The notes beneath the pieces are model-generated. The model was not told the DNA's origin and did no database searches. It saw only the letters and a list, made by a program, of their open reading frames with translations. Both the position numbers and the translations under genes were made by a program. A DNA stretch of 64,000 bases from Bradyrhizobium sp. GTDB lineage: Bacteria; Pseudomonadota; Alphaproteobacteria; Rhizobiales; Xanthobacteraceae. The stretch is from positions 57,394 to 121,393 of the forward strand of contig NZ_JAURXB010000065.1 of the NCBI RefSeq assembly GCF_030654605.1. Direction: 5' to 3'. Below, piece by piece: positions 7,987 through 16,542 of the stretch (position 1 is the stretch's first letter; each line of letters begins with the position of its first letter).

Positions 7987-8762
7987 CAGATTTCCGCCCA
8001 CGGCACGATCACCGCTGCGCGTTCGAATTCGGCGCGATAGGCGCTGATCCGGAACACGTCCGCCATCACCTGCTCCGACAGCGCCGCGGCCGGCGCGCCC
8101 TGCGCCACGAGGCGGCCTTCGCTGAGCACCAGCAGGTGATCTGCGAAGCGCGCGGCGAGGCCGAGGTCGTGCGTCACCACGATCACCAGCACGCCCTGGT
8201 CGGCGGCGGCGCGCAGGCTTTTCATGACATCGAGCTGGTAGCGCGGATCGAGCGAGGCCGTCGGCTCGTCGGCCAGGATGACCGGCGCTTCCACCGCGAG
8301 CACGCGGGCCAGCGCCACCCGGCTGCGCTCGCCGCCGGAGAGCTCGGTAACCCGGCGATCGGAAAACTCCACAACGTCGGTCGCCCGCATCGCCCGCAGC
8401 ACCGCCTCGGAATCCTTCGGCGACAATCGCGCCGGGTCGGTCGCGCCATGCGGATAGCGCCCGAGCGCCACGATATCGCGCGCCGGCAGCGGCCAGTGCA
8501 CGATGTGACCCTGCGGCAGATAGGCAAAACGCCGCGCGCGGTCGCGCAGCGAGAGCGACGACAGCGCCTCGCCGCCGACATGGATGGCGCCGTCCGACGG
8601 CAGCAGGCCCGCGAGGGAGCGCAACAGCGTGGTCTTGCCGGCGCCGTTCGGCCCCACCAGCGCGACCAGATGCCCCGATGACAGCGACAGAGAGATATCG
8701 TCCAGCACCCGCCGGCCGGCCAGTTCGACGTTGAGGCCCTGCGCGGTGAGGAAGGCGCTCAT
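7986..8762 (-). CDS. ABC transporter ATPase (BtuD/FepC type)
   Basis: The 258-residue protein carries Walker A GPNGAGKTT, Q-loop YLPQG, signature LSGGERSRVALAR, Walker B VILADEPTASLD and the H-loop VVTHDLG. It powers the permease encoded by the overlapping upstream gene. The start at 8762 is chosen because it overlaps the permease stop by four bases; a longer frame through the permease region is out of frame with the permease and spurious. Confidence 0.93.
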   Translation of the reverse strand: MSAFLTAQGLNVELAGRRVLDDISLSLSSGHLVALVGPNGAGKTTLLRSLAGLLPSDGAIHVGGEALSSLSLRDRARRFAYLPQGHIVHWPLPARDIVALGRYPHGATDPARLSPKDSEAVLRAMRATDVVEFSDRRVTELSGGERSRVALARVLAVEAPVILADEPTASLDPRYQLDVMKSLRAAADQGVLVIVVTHDLGLAARFADHLLVLSEGRLVAQGAPAAALSEQVMADVFRISAYRAEFERAAVIVPWAEI

Positions 8763-9802
8763 GCCACGCCTCCACCGAGCGCGCGGCGCTCGCGCCTGAT
8801 CAGATAGAGGAAGAACGGCACGCCGATGATCGAGGTCAGCACGCCGACCTTGATGTCGCTGGTCGAGGGAATGATGCGCACCGCGATGTCGGCCGCCAGC
8901 AGCAGCGCGGCACCGGTGAGTGCGCTCGGCAGCAGCAGCCGCGCCGGATCGTGGCCGATCAGGGGCCGCATCAGATGCGGCGCCACCAGGCCGATGAAGC
9001 CGATGGTGCCGGTGACCGCGACCGCGCCGCCGACGCCGAGCGCGGTGCCAGTGATCACCACCAGCCGCAGCCGGCCGACATCGACGCCGAGGCTCTGCGC
9101 AGTTTCCTCGCCGAGGCTGAGCGCGCGAAAAGCATTGCGCTGGCTCCACAGAATGACCGCGCCGGCGACGATGAACGGCAGCGCCAGCATGACGTGGCGA
9201 AAACTGCGGTCCTCCAGCGAGCCGAGCAGCCAGAAGGCGATTTCCAGCACCACGAAGGGATTGCTGGAGAGGTTCATCACCAGCGCGGTCGCAGCCCCCG
9301 CAAGGCTGGAGATCGCAAGGCCGGCGAGGATGAGAATCAGCAGCCCCGCATTGCGGCCGGCGATCGCCAGCAAAGCGAATACCGAGGTAAAGGCCATCGC
9401 GATGGCGGCGACCGGCAACGCGTAGGACCTGACATCGGCGAGTCCGAGCGCGATCACCAGAACGGCGCCGAACGCCGCCGATTGCGGCGCGCCGAACAGC
9501 GACGGCGACGCCAGCGGGTTGCGCAGCAATCCCTGCAGCGCCGCGCCCGCCAGCCCGAGGATCGCACCGATCGCAAAGCCCAGAATGGTGCGCGGCAGCC
9601 GGATCTCGCGCACGATCACCTGCGAGACGTCGCTGCCGCCGCCGAACAGGGCCTCGATCACGGCCAGCGGCGACAGCCGCACCGGACCTGTCCCGAGCGA
9701 GATCAGCACCAGCAGCACGACGAGCGCGACCAGCGCCATCGTCACACTGACACGTCGCCCGGCCTTGATATCCGCGCTCACCGCGGCGTCCCCGACACTC
9801 AT
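8759..9802 (-). CDS. ABC transporter permease (BtuC/FecCD family)
   Basis: About 347 residues with around ten hydrophobic segments and the FecCD landmarks RLPRTILGFAIGAILGLAG, LRNPLASPSLFG, a coupling segment near SLGEETAQSLGVDV and GLVAPHLMR. It forms the inner-membrane channel for B12 import with the ATPase and binding protein. I chose ATG 9802 because GGGGA lies six bases upstream; ATG 9820, six codons earlier, is possible. It is divergent from btuB, with the regulatory region at 9830-10250 between. Confidence 0.93.
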   Translation of the reverse strand: MSVGDAAVSADIKAGRRVSVTMALVALVVLLVLISLGTGPVRLSPLAVIEALFGGGSDVSQVIVREIRLPRTILGFAIGAILGLAGAALQGLLRNPLASPSLFGAPQSAAFGAVLVIALGLADVRSYALPVAAIAMAFTSVFALLAIAGRNAGLLILILAGLAISSLAGAATALVMNLSSNPFVVLEIAFWLLGSLEDRSFRHVMLALPFIVAGAVILWSQRNAFRALSLGEETAQSLGVDVGRLRLVVITGTALGVGGAVAVTGTIGFIGLVAPHLMRPLIGHDPARLLLPSALTGAALLLAADIAVRIIPSTSDIKVGVLTSIIGVPFFLYLIRRERRALGGGVA

Positions 9803-9918
9803 CGACAATCCCCGGACCATTCGCCGTGCTGATACATGATTTCAGGCCGGGCAACAGGGTTGCATGCGACAAAAATAGCGCACTCGTCCAGTGAGGAGGC
9901 GCGCGGCCCTCCAAGGCA

Positions 9919-9948
9919 TTGACTCGGCGTCTGACAAACTTCTACCAT
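9919..9948 (+). promoter_or_regulatory. Candidate sigma-70 promoter of the riboswitch/btuB transcript
   Basis: TTGACT at 9919-9924 is followed after 18 bp by TACCAT at 9943-9948, just upstream of the first conserved riboswitch bases. The -35 is near consensus and the -10 is modest. The position fits initiation right before the aptamer. Confidence 0.5.
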
Positions 9949-9953
9949 AATCC

Positions 9954-10130
9954 TCGACGGTTCCCTTGCTTGGGGATCAAAAGGGAATGCGGTGCGGGGA
10001 AACTTCCCCAATGCCGCGGCTGCCCCCGCAACTGTAAGCGGTGAATCTTTCGTCATAGGCCACTGGGAATCTCGGTCCTGGGAAGGCGACGCAAGGTATC
10101 GACCCGCGAGCCAGGAGACCTGCCGTCAGC
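9954..10130 (+). promoter_or_regulatory. Cobalamin (B12) riboswitch
   Basis: The conserved B12-box core GCCCCCGCAACTGTAAGCGG lies at 10022-10041. It is preceded by GGGAATGCGGTGCGGGGAAA and followed by GCCACTGGGA, CTGGGAAGGCG and the closing GCGAGCCAGGAGACCTGCC. These are the characteristic adenosylcobalamin riboswitch elements in the right order. It lies upstream of the BtuB-type receptor on the same strand. A downstream GGTGC-GCAA-GCACC hairpin (10184-10197), about 55 bp before the start codon, may be part of the expression platform. Confidence 0.96.
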
Positions 10131-10253
10131 CGTGGTCACACGCGAAGATGTCGGTCGGGGAGTACAGACATTAGCTTTACCAGCGGTGCGCAAGCACCAT
10201 GGTGAGACTTGGTTCGCTGTGACGTGCCACTGACGTCATACCGAGGTTGAACC

Positions 10254-12497
10254 ATGTCTGCCATCTTCGCCACAGCCGCCCAGCGGCGTCGCACCTGTTT
10301 GCTTGCCACCACCTTCCTTGTACCCGCCCTGTTCAGTGCTTCAGCCGCGAAGGCGCAGCAGCTTGCCCAGGCGCTGCCGCCGATCGAAATCACCTCACCG
10401 GACGAAAACCGCACCCGCGCAAAGCCGAAAATCGAGCAGGAGCAAGGCTCGCGCCGCGTGGCGCCGAGCGCAACACCCACCCGCCGGCCGAACGCGGCGC
10501 CATCAGGCAGCGCGGCCGCGACCAATGTCACGGCCGTCAGGCAGTTCAGCGGCATCGTCGGCGCATCGACGTCGGTCATCACGGCAGACGATATCGCGCA
10601 CTCTCCGGCGCAGACCGTGCAGGAGATCATTGCGCAGACGCCCGGCGTTCAGCTGACCAGCCTGTATGGCGGCGTCAACGGCGTGAAGACCAGCGTCGAC
10701 ATCCGCGGATTCGGCGCGTTCGCGACCTCCAACACCCTGGTGCTGATCAACGGCCGCAGGCTCAACGACATCGACATGGCCGGGGTCGATTTCTCGACCA
10801 TTCCGCGCGATTCGATCGAGCGCATCGAGATCACGCGCGGCAACAGCGGCGCGGTGCTGTACGGCGACAACGCCGTCGGCGGCGTCATCAACATCGTGCT
10901 GAAGAACGGCGTCGGCGGCCCACCGGTCAAGATGCGCGCCGAGGCCGGCGTCGGCTCGTTCAATTCGCGCATGGCCTCGGTTTCGGCCGCGACCAATTAC
11001 GGCCCGTGGTCGACGTCGTTCTACGGCAACGGCATCAAGTCCGACGGTTACCGCGTCAACAACGCGCTGGACCAGCGCAACGGCGTCGGCAACCTCAATT
11101 ACACCACGCCCGGACTCTCCGCGTTCGTGACCCTTTCGGGCGACGACCAGAAGCTGGGTTTTCCCGGCGGCCGGCTGGTCGACCCCTCGATCGGACTCGA
11201 CGAACTCGCCACCAACCGCCGCGGCGCCGCCACCCCGCTCGACTACGGCAACCAGCAGGGCGCCAGCGTCACCGCAGGCTTCACCAAGACCCTGATGAAC
11301 GGCGTCGACCTGATCATCGACGGCGGCGTACGGGACAAGAAGCAGCAGAGCGGATTCTTCGGTACCACGCCGCTTCCGAGTTTCGCCTCCACCTATGTCG
11401 ATGCCAGCCTGCTGACATGGTCGATCACGCCCCGCCTGAGCATCAAGGACGCCATGTTCGGAGTTCCCTCCTCGATCCTGACCGGCATCGATTATTACGA
11501 CGCGACCTTCCAGCAGAATCGCGGCGCATTCAAAGGGTTTGCCCCTTGGCACATCTACGACCTGTCGCAGCAGACCCTGGCAGGCTACTGGCAACACACC
11601 ATCGGCCTGTTGCCGACCACCGATGTCTCCTACGGCGCCCGCATTCAGAACACCCGCCTCAGCGCCCGGGATCGCTACGATCCCGCCGCACCTTTCGCTT
11701 TCAGCGCCCAGAACCTGCCGCTCGACAGCGACGAGACGCAATACGCGCTGCATGTCGGCGCCGAGCATCGCTTCAACAATGTGGTTTCGGTGTTCGGCCG
11801 CGCCGCCCGCGCGTTCCGCACGCCGAATGTCGACGAGCGCGTGTCGTCAGGCCCCTCCTTCGATGCCTTCTTCAACCCCATCCCCGGCAACTTCAGTCTG
11901 AAGACCCAGACATCGCACGACATCGAGGGCGGCTTCCGCATCAAGTCGGGCGGGTTCCAGCTGCAATCCAGCATCTACAACATGGACCTCGACAACGAAA
12001 TCCATTTCATCCCGGCGCTGTTCTACAACGTCAACCTCGACCCGACCCGGCGCTACGGCTCCGAGACCAGCGCTTCGCTGCGGCTCAGCGACAGCGTGAC
12101 GCTGCGCGGCGGCGCGGCCTATACCCGCGCGGTGTTTCGCGAAGGCGCCTTCGCCGGCATGGATGTTCCGCTGGTGTCCCGCTACACCGCCAGCGGCGGC
12201 GTGGCCTGGAACATCTGGCAGAAATATCTCGTGGCGGACGCCACGGTGCGGGCCTGGAGCGAGCGTTTCATGGACAACGACCAAGCCAACACCCAGCGCC
12301 GGATTCCGGCCAACGCCACGGTCGACTTCAAGCTGAGCGGCGAATACGGCCACTTCTTCTGGTCGCTCGGCGTGAACAACCTGCTCAACGCGCTGTATTA
12401 CGACTATGCCATCGCGAGTTCGTTCACCGCCGGTCGCTTCAGCGCCTATCCGCTGGCGGGCCGGACCTGGATGGTGAAGGCCGGCGCGACGTTCTGA
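10254..12497 (+). CDS. btuB: TonB-dependent outer-membrane receptor (BtuB-type, riboswitch controlled)
   Basis: The 747-residue protein has a signal peptide (to about residue 34, SASAAKA). Its plug domain starts near residue 90 (SVITADDIAHSPAQTVQEIIAQTPGVQLTS) with NTLVLINGRRLND and IERIEITRGNSGAVLYGDNAVGGVINIVLK. A large beta-barrel ends in a terminal phenylalanine (KAGATF). It would take corrinoids across the outer membrane with energy from TonB. The cobalamin riboswitch directly upstream is the main basis for the substrate; the sequence alone shows only a TonB receptor. Confidence 0.9.
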   Translation: MSAIFATAAQRRRTCLLATTFLVPALFSASAAKAQQLAQALPPIEITSPDENRTRAKPKIEQEQGSRRVAPSATPTRRPNAAPSGSAAATNVTAVRQFSGIVGASTSVITADDIAHSPAQTVQEIIAQTPGVQLTSLYGGVNGVKTSVDIRGFGAFATSNTLVLINGRRLNDIDMAGVDFSTIPRDSIERIEITRGNSGAVLYGDNAVGGVINIVLKNGVGGPPVKMRAEAGVGSFNSRMASVSAATNYGPWSTSFYGNGIKSDGYRVNNALDQRNGVGNLNYTTPGLSAFVTLSGDDQKLGFPGGRLVDPSIGLDELATNRRGAATPLDYGNQQGASVTAGFTKTLMNGVDLIIDGGVRDKKQQSGFFGTTPLPSFASTYVDASLLTWSITPRLSIKDAMFGVPSSILTGIDYYDATFQQNRGAFKGFAPWHIYDLSQQTLAGYWQHTIGLLPTTDVSYGARIQNTRLSARDRYDPAAPFAFSAQNLPLDSDETQYALHVGAEHRFNNVVSVFGRAARAFRTPNVDERVSSGPSFDAFFNPIPGNFSLKTQTSHDIEGGFRIKSGGFQLQSSIYNMDLDNEIHFIPALFYNVNLDPTRRYGSETSASLRLSDSVTLRGGAAYTRAVFREGAFAGMDVPLVSRYTASGGVAWNIWQKYLVADATVRAWSERFMDNDQANTQRRIPANATVDFKLSGEYGHFFWSLGVNNLLNALYYDYAIASSFTAGRFSAYPLAGRTWMVKAGATF

Positions 12498-12532
12498 GGC
12501 TCCCTCGCCTCGCTTGTCCTGACCGTATCAGA

Positions 12533-12568
12533 CGATATTCTCCCGGCCCAACCGCCGGGAGAATATCG
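12533..12568 (+). promoter_or_regulatory. Perfect 14-bp inverted repeat over the next gene's ribosome-binding region
   Basis: CGATATTCTCCCGG (12533-12546) pairs exactly with CCGGGAGAATATCG (12555-12568) across an 8-nt loop. The right arm contains GGGAG, the only Shine-Dalgarno-like sequence for the ATG at 12573. No T-run follows. It may therefore be an RBS-masking hairpin, a protein operator, or a weak terminator after btuB. Confidence 0.75.
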
Positions 12569-12572
12569 GACG

Positions 12573-13574
12573 ATGAATGCCGCGACCATTGATCTGCTGC
12601 ACCGGGCGATCGCCGATCCCGACACGCAATGGAGCCTCGGCACCTTCGGCGCCATCGCCGAGTTCTCGCGCGATCCCGACGAGCCGGTCACCCTGCGGCA
12701 ATCCGATGACGCCGTCTCGGCGGTCACCGCGCGCGGCGGCATCGCCATCCGGCATCATCCGCGCAACCGGGCCCTGGCATCCGAAAGCATCGCCAGATCA
12801 GGCTGGAATCAGCGCATCGCGCTATGCCTGTCCGAAGCCGATGGCGCGATGGGCGGCCGAGCCACGCTGACCGAACTCGGCGCCGACATCGGGGCGTTGC
12901 GCGCGAGCGATCGCGATTCAATCCTGTTCGATCTCGGCCTCGGCGCGCCGCATGCGGATTTCTGTGTCCGCATCGATGATCCCGAAACGGCGGCGCAACT
13001 GCGCCGGCACGCCGGCCGGGCGGTGTTCGAAACAGGCAATCCCGCGATGGGACTGATCCTTGGTGCCAATCCGCACCGCGTCTTCATCAGCCGGCTCGGC
13101 CGCATCGAGGTCTATCAGCCGATCCCGCCGGCCTCGGGGAGGAGTCCCGAGGGGCCGCATACCCATGTGTTGCCGAAACTGTTGAAGAACGGCCGGACCC
13201 ATCCGGCGACCGAGCCCATCCCCGAGGGCTGGGTTCCCTGTGCGCATCTTTATCCGCCGCATCCGACGCGCGACGGATTCGGCGAGGCGCGGCCGTTCGA
13301 CCCGGCGCGCCATGATGCCTTTCAGTCGATGATCGCTGAGTTCGGTAGCCCTGAAATTCTCGGCCTCAAGCAGCGCGTCCGGGACGCGATCGAAGCGCAA
13401 CAGCCGCCGTCGGCGATATCAGGAGACCGCCACGGCCGCGCCGGCATCCGGATCGCCTTGCGGCAGCTGAAGGCCGCCGGCCACGTCTCGCCGGTATTGC
13501 AGTCATGGCTGCAAAACCTCGATCCGGCAGGCCTCGAAGCCGATGCCGACGAGGCCGACCTTCACCACGATTGA
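12573..13574 (+). CDS. Conserved-looking protein of unknown function downstream of btuB
   Basis: I do not recognise the family. The 333-residue protein has no signal peptide or membrane segment, so it should be cytoplasmic. It has balanced composition, codon use like its neighbours, and several histidine/cysteine-rich stretches: PHTHVLPKLLKNGRTHPATEP and GWVPCAHLYPPHPTRDGFGE. These could bind metal or a cofactor, but that is speculative. It lies 75 bp after btuB on the same strand. It may be co-transcribed and therefore B12-regulated, with the hairpin at 12533-12568 covering its ribosome-binding site. A role in corrinoid handling is inference from position only. Confidence 0.8.
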   Translation: MNAATIDLLHRAIADPDTQWSLGTFGAIAEFSRDPDEPVTLRQSDDAVSAVTARGGIAIRHHPRNRALASESIARSGWNQRIALCLSEADGAMGGRATLTELGADIGALRASDRDSILFDLGLGAPHADFCVRIDDPETAAQLRRHAGRAVFETGNPAMGLILGANPHRVFISRLGRIEVYQPIPPASGRSPEGPHTHVLPKLLKNGRTHPATEPIPEGWVPCAHLYPPHPTRDGFGEARPFDPARHDAFQSMIAEFGSPEILGLKQRVRDAIEAQQPPSAISGDRHGRAGIRIALRQLKAAGHVSPVLQSWLQNLDPAGLEADADEADLHHD

Positions 13575-13707
13575 GGATTTGGCCCGAAAACCGGCCCTTT
13601 TTGCCTCCAGATCCGGCCTAAAGTTGCCCGCTGGCGACATGATGCATGGTAAGAGGGGGCAGCAGGACGCCGCACCATGATGCGCGCCGTAAAATTCGAG
13701 GCACACG

Positions 13708-13941
13708 ATGGATGACGAACCGAAAACCCCGGCTGAATTGAAGGAGATCCGGCTGAACCGAAGGGCCGCCCAGGATGCCGAAGGCATCAAGGCGATGGCC
13801 GATATCGCGGCAGCCGATATCGCGATACGAAAGCGCACGGCGACCCTGCGCGAGGAACGATTGGCGCGCGAAGCCGCCGACCGCGAAAAGCCGCCGGAGC
13901 CGAAGGCCAAGGCCAAACCCAAGAAAAAGAAGACGACCTGA
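13708..13941 (+). CDS. Small charged protein of unknown function
   Basis: The 77-residue protein is very rich in Ala, Glu, Arg and Lys, is predicted helical, and ends in a lysine-rich KPKKKKTT tail. There is no signal or membrane segment. The next gene starts on the base after its stop, so the two are surely translated together. No family is recognised; a nucleic-acid-binding or coiled-coil role is only a guess from composition. Confidence 0.6.
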   Translation: MDDEPKTPAELKEIRLNRRAAQDAEGIKAMADIAAADIAIRKRTATLREERLAREAADREKPPEPKAKAKPKKKKTT

Positions 13942-14232
13942 ATGTCAAAAGAAGACCGCGACCGCGCCGATGCGCGTTTCAACAAGGCCGCCCGTGCGGC
14001 CAACGACGCCAAGGTCGTGAAATCCGATCGCGACGTGACGACCAAAGCCGTGCTCGACAACATGGCCAGGCTGAAAGCCTTGCGTCTCGCGCGCGAAGCC
14101 TCCGCACCGCCCGCGGCGGTCAAGAAGCCGCGCGCCAAGTCGTCGACGTCGTCAACAAAGAAGACGGTGGAAAAGGCCCAGGTCCTGGCGGATTGGCTGG
14201 CCGGGCGGCAGAGCGGCGGCCACCGGACCTAA
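13942..14232 (+). CDS. Small basic protein of unknown function
   Basis: The 96-residue protein begins MSKEDRDRADARFNKAARA. It has an N-terminal amphipathic helix and a basic Ser/Thr/Lys-rich linker (KKPRAKSSTSSTKK) before a short C-terminal helix (VLADWLAGRQ). It starts directly after the stop of the previous small gene. It shares the RLAREA motif with that protein (both have L.RLAREA), which suggests an old relation or a common partner. A stem-loop follows at 14246-14279. Confidence 0.6.
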   Translation: MSKEDRDRADARFNKAARAANDAKVVKSDRDVTTKAVLDNMARLKALRLAREASAPPAAVKKPRAKSSTSSTKKTVEKAQVLADWLAGRQSGGHRT

Positions 14233-14245
14233 GCCGCATTTTCTT

Positions 14246-14279
14246 CTCCCCTCCTCCCGCGAAGCGGTGCGGAGGGGAG
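14246..14279. terminator. Stem-loop between convergent genes
   Basis: CTCCCCTCC (14246-14254) pairs with GGAGGGGAG (14271-14279). The genes on either side converge here, so it may terminate both. On the minus strand the upstream side is T-rich (TTTTCTT at 14240-14245 on the plus strand). Confidence 0.6.
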
Positions 14280-14289
14280 TGAAAAGACA

Positions 14290-14532
14290 CTAGACCGGCG
14301 CCGGCCACTCGATCATCGAGCGGGTCTTGGTGGCGGCGTCGTACACCTGCACCTGAAGCATCTGGTACCGATTCTTCAACGCCATGCCGGCCTCTTCGGC
14401 GGCTTCGACGGTGTCGTGGTGCGACTTGAAGTGGCCGTCCACCACCAGCGAGTAACCCTCGGTCGGCGCTTTGTCGGCGCGAATGATTTTGCGCGGCTGC
14501 TGTTCTTCGGCTTCGATCTTCGGCTTTTTCAT
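14290..14532 (-). CDS. Small conserved-type hypothetical protein
   Basis: The 80-residue soluble protein has a Lys/Glu-rich start (MKKPKIEAEEQQPRK) and a compact C-terminal domain containing YSLVVDGHFKSHHDTVEAAEEAG and VQVYDAATKTRSMIEW. This resembles a small alpha/beta repeat-type fold. A GGAG Shine-Dalgarno lies eight bases before the ATG. No function can be assigned. It is a single gene, facing the 13942 gene across the stem-loop. Confidence 0.65.
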   Translation of the reverse strand: MKKPKIEAEEQQPRKIIRADKAPTEGYSLVVDGHFKSHHDTVEAAEEAGMALKNRYQMLQVQVYDAATKTRSMIEWPAPV

Positions 14533-14788
14533 CGGGGCTCCAGATCACGATCCGGTCGGATCATGATTTCATTTCGTTGGTTTGGCATGAGGTCAGGGCA
14601 AACGCTTCGCGTTTGACCCGAGGGAAAACCGGTTCCCGCTCTTCACGCTTGTGCGGCGCTTCGGGTCCGGATCATGCTCGGGTTGCGCCTCCCTTTACAC
14701 CGAACGCCGGAAAAAGGCAGGAAAGATTGTCCAACTGCGGCTAATATACTCATCAAACGTGGCGAAATCAGCCGATTTGAGGGATCAC

Positions 14789-14956
14789 ATGGGCGGAACC
14801 GGTAAAAAGAGCGAACCTCCCCCCAACAACGACACCAAGGACGGCGGCACCCCCCGGAAACCGCTGCCTCGACCGGTCGAGGACGACGATGACGAGGATG
14901 GCGACATCGCCACCCCGAAACGCGACCGCAGCGGCGACGACGACGAGCCGCTGTAG
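14789..14956 (+). CDS. Very small acidic protein of unknown function
   Basis: The 55-residue protein starts MGGTGKKSEPPPNNDTK and has a run of acidic residues (EDDDDEDGD) before a short basic/acidic end. It is predicted disordered. A longer frame begins at 14651, but its extra part overlaps a repeat-like region, and GAGGG lies just upstream of ATG 14789. Coding status is plausible but not proven. Confidence 0.5.
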   Translation: MGGTGKKSEPPPNNDTKDGGTPRKPLPRPVEDDDDEDGDIATPKRDRSGDDDEPL

Positions 14957-14984
14957 GGCGCCATAAGTCGCAAATCATGAAAGG

Positions 14985-15089
14985 TGTCATCACCCGGCAC
15001 TTGACCGGGTGACCCAGTATTCCAGAGGCGTTCGAGATAAAGCGAGAGGGCGCGGCGTACTGGATCGCCCGGTCAAGCCGAACGACGAC
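14985..15089 (+). repeat. Dispersed palindromic repeat, family A (copy 2)
   Basis: It has the same layout as the copy at 2876: hairpin arm CACCCGGCACTTGACCGGGTG, then CCCAGTATTCCAGAG, then GTACTGGATCGCCCGG. The far arm has diverged (CCGAACGACGACG). Confidence 0.9.
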
Positions 15090-15107
15090 GAGTGAGAGTT
15101 TTGGACT

Positions 15108-16364
15108 CTAGCCGAATTCCTCGCGCTCGATGCGCCGGATACTTCCGATATCGAGCAGATGAGCGCCCCAGCCGCCGCGGGCGAGCGCGATGCCGCGACC
15201 GGGCACAGCGAGCAGCAGCGTCGCGATCATCGCCAGCGGCACCGCGCTGATCCAGTCCCGCCGCAGCGGCGTCAGTTCCTCGGTGCTGCCGGCGTAGGGT
15301 CCGCCGCCGGTCGCGAGATTCCAGCACTCCCCGATCAGATCGCGCCGCGTGCCGCCGCGCGCCGCGCATCCCAACAGCACCTGCATCGCCAGATGCGTCC
15401 GCACGTCCGCGCGGCCTTCGCCCGCCATCGGGGGCACTTCGCCGACCGAAATCCGCAGCAGCAGCCCGACCAGATCGAGGCCGGCGAGATACGCGCTCAT
15501 CGGTTCGACCAGCCGCGGATTGCAGTCGATCAGCAGCGGCGCCGCTCCATCGTCCCGCATGATGCAATCGACCGACAACGCGCCGTGCCAGCCGAGTGCT
15601 CGTCCGATTTGGACGACATGGCTTCGCAGCTGCGGCCTGACAACGCTTTGCTTGATCGCCTCGCCGCCCCCGGCGCCGCCGGCGATCTGCCGATAGGCAT
15701 GAAAGCCGAGCAATTCGCCGCGGCAGAACACCGCTTGCGCCTTCTCGATGGTGCCGGCAACGAACTCCTGCACCAGCACGTCATCGGCGAACGCGCCTAC
15801 GGCGTTCAGATCCTGCAGCGCGCGATCCAGATCATCGCTGTTGCGGACGAACCAGATGCCGCGGCTGGCGGTGCCGATCGAGGTTTTGACGACGGACGGA
15901 AATTCTATCGCATCGCACAGTCCGCTCGGCGAATTCACGATTCGCGTCGCCGGCTGCGGCAGGCTCAATCGGTCGAGCAGCCGGCTGAACCCGGCCTTGC
16001 TGTGCGCGGCGCGATAACCTGCAAAATCCGGCAGCGCCAGCCCGACGCGATCCCTCAGCCGCTCCTGCACGCGCGCGAACAAAAACCCCTGTTCGTGGGT
16101 GGGCAGCAGCACATCGTATTGTCCGGTGGCCAGCAGCCGCTCGACAAAGCCAAGGAAGCCGGAGGGATCATCGCGCAGCCCGGGGCAACGATGAAATTTG
16201 CGAACAAAGCGCGAGAACCGCACCAGGCAGAATGGCGCGGGATCGCAGACCTCGATGTGGTGACCCGACAGTCCGAGAATCGTGATCGCCTCGCGCGCGG
16301 ACGTGCTGTTTCCCTCGGGGACCAGTACCCGGAGCGGTCTTGGAACATGGGCTGACGCGGCCAT
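15108..16364 (-). CDS. ATP-grasp family protein of unknown substrate
   Basis: The 418-residue protein starts with a nucleotide-binding-like region (LRVLVPEGNSTSAREAITILGLSGH). An ATP-grasp domain follows at about residues 110-300, with PSVVKTSIGTASRGIWFV, LVQEFVAGTIEKAQAVFC and the Mg-binding LLIDCNPRLVEP. Near the C-terminus (about 370-395) is a hydrophobic segment that could anchor it to the membrane. ATP-grasp enzymes ligate a carboxylate to an amine or thiol; the substrate cannot be read here. I chose the start MAASAHV; a start seven codons upstream exists. It is a single gene, divergent from the MFS gene. Confidence 0.8.
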   Translation of the reverse strand: MAASAHVPRPLRVLVPEGNSTSAREAITILGLSGHHIEVCDPAPFCLVRFSRFVRKFHRCPGLRDDPSGFLGFVERLLATGQYDVLLPTHEQGFLFARVQERLRDRVGLALPDFAGYRAAHSKAGFSRLLDRLSLPQPATRIVNSPSGLCDAIEFPSVVKTSIGTASRGIWFVRNSDDLDRALQDLNAVGAFADDVLVQEFVAGTIEKAQAVFCRGELLGFHAYRQIAGGAGGGEAIKQSVVRPQLRSHVVQIGRALGWHGALSVDCIMRDDGAAPLLIDCNPRLVEPMSAYLAGLDLVGLLLRISVGEVPPMAGEGRADVRTHLAMQVLLGCAARGGTRRDLIGECWNLATGGGPYAGSTEELTPLRRDWISAVPLAMIATLLLAVPGRGIALARGGWGAHLLDIGSIRRIEREEFG

Positions 16365-16542
16365 GCAGGTATCATCCCCGCGCATGCGCGCTTTGTCTCT
16401 GGGTTTGATTTCTTACCCTCGCCTGGAGGAGAGGGTGAAGCGCGGGGGCTGCTATGCAGCGGTATTCATGGACAAATAACCGGTAGCCGGTATTTTGGCG
16501 CGCCTTGCCGGGCCGCATTTCAACGGGGTTTTCAGCGCAGAT

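Noticed and set aside
8136..9832. Plus-strand frames opposite the ABC transporter genes
   Set aside because: They are antisense shadows rich in Arg, Gln, Asp and His; the minus-strand frames have complete ABC transporter motifs.
10247..12592. A 781-codon frame parallel to btuB
   Set aside because: It is rich in Arg/Gln/His, typical of a shifted frame of GC-rich DNA, and covers the true TonB receptor frame.
14551..14760. The stretch with ATCATGATTTC and AAACCGGTTCCC as an insertion-sequence remnant
   Set aside because: It resembles a short dispersed intergenic repeat (similar words at 38040-38100) but has no transposase and no clear ends.
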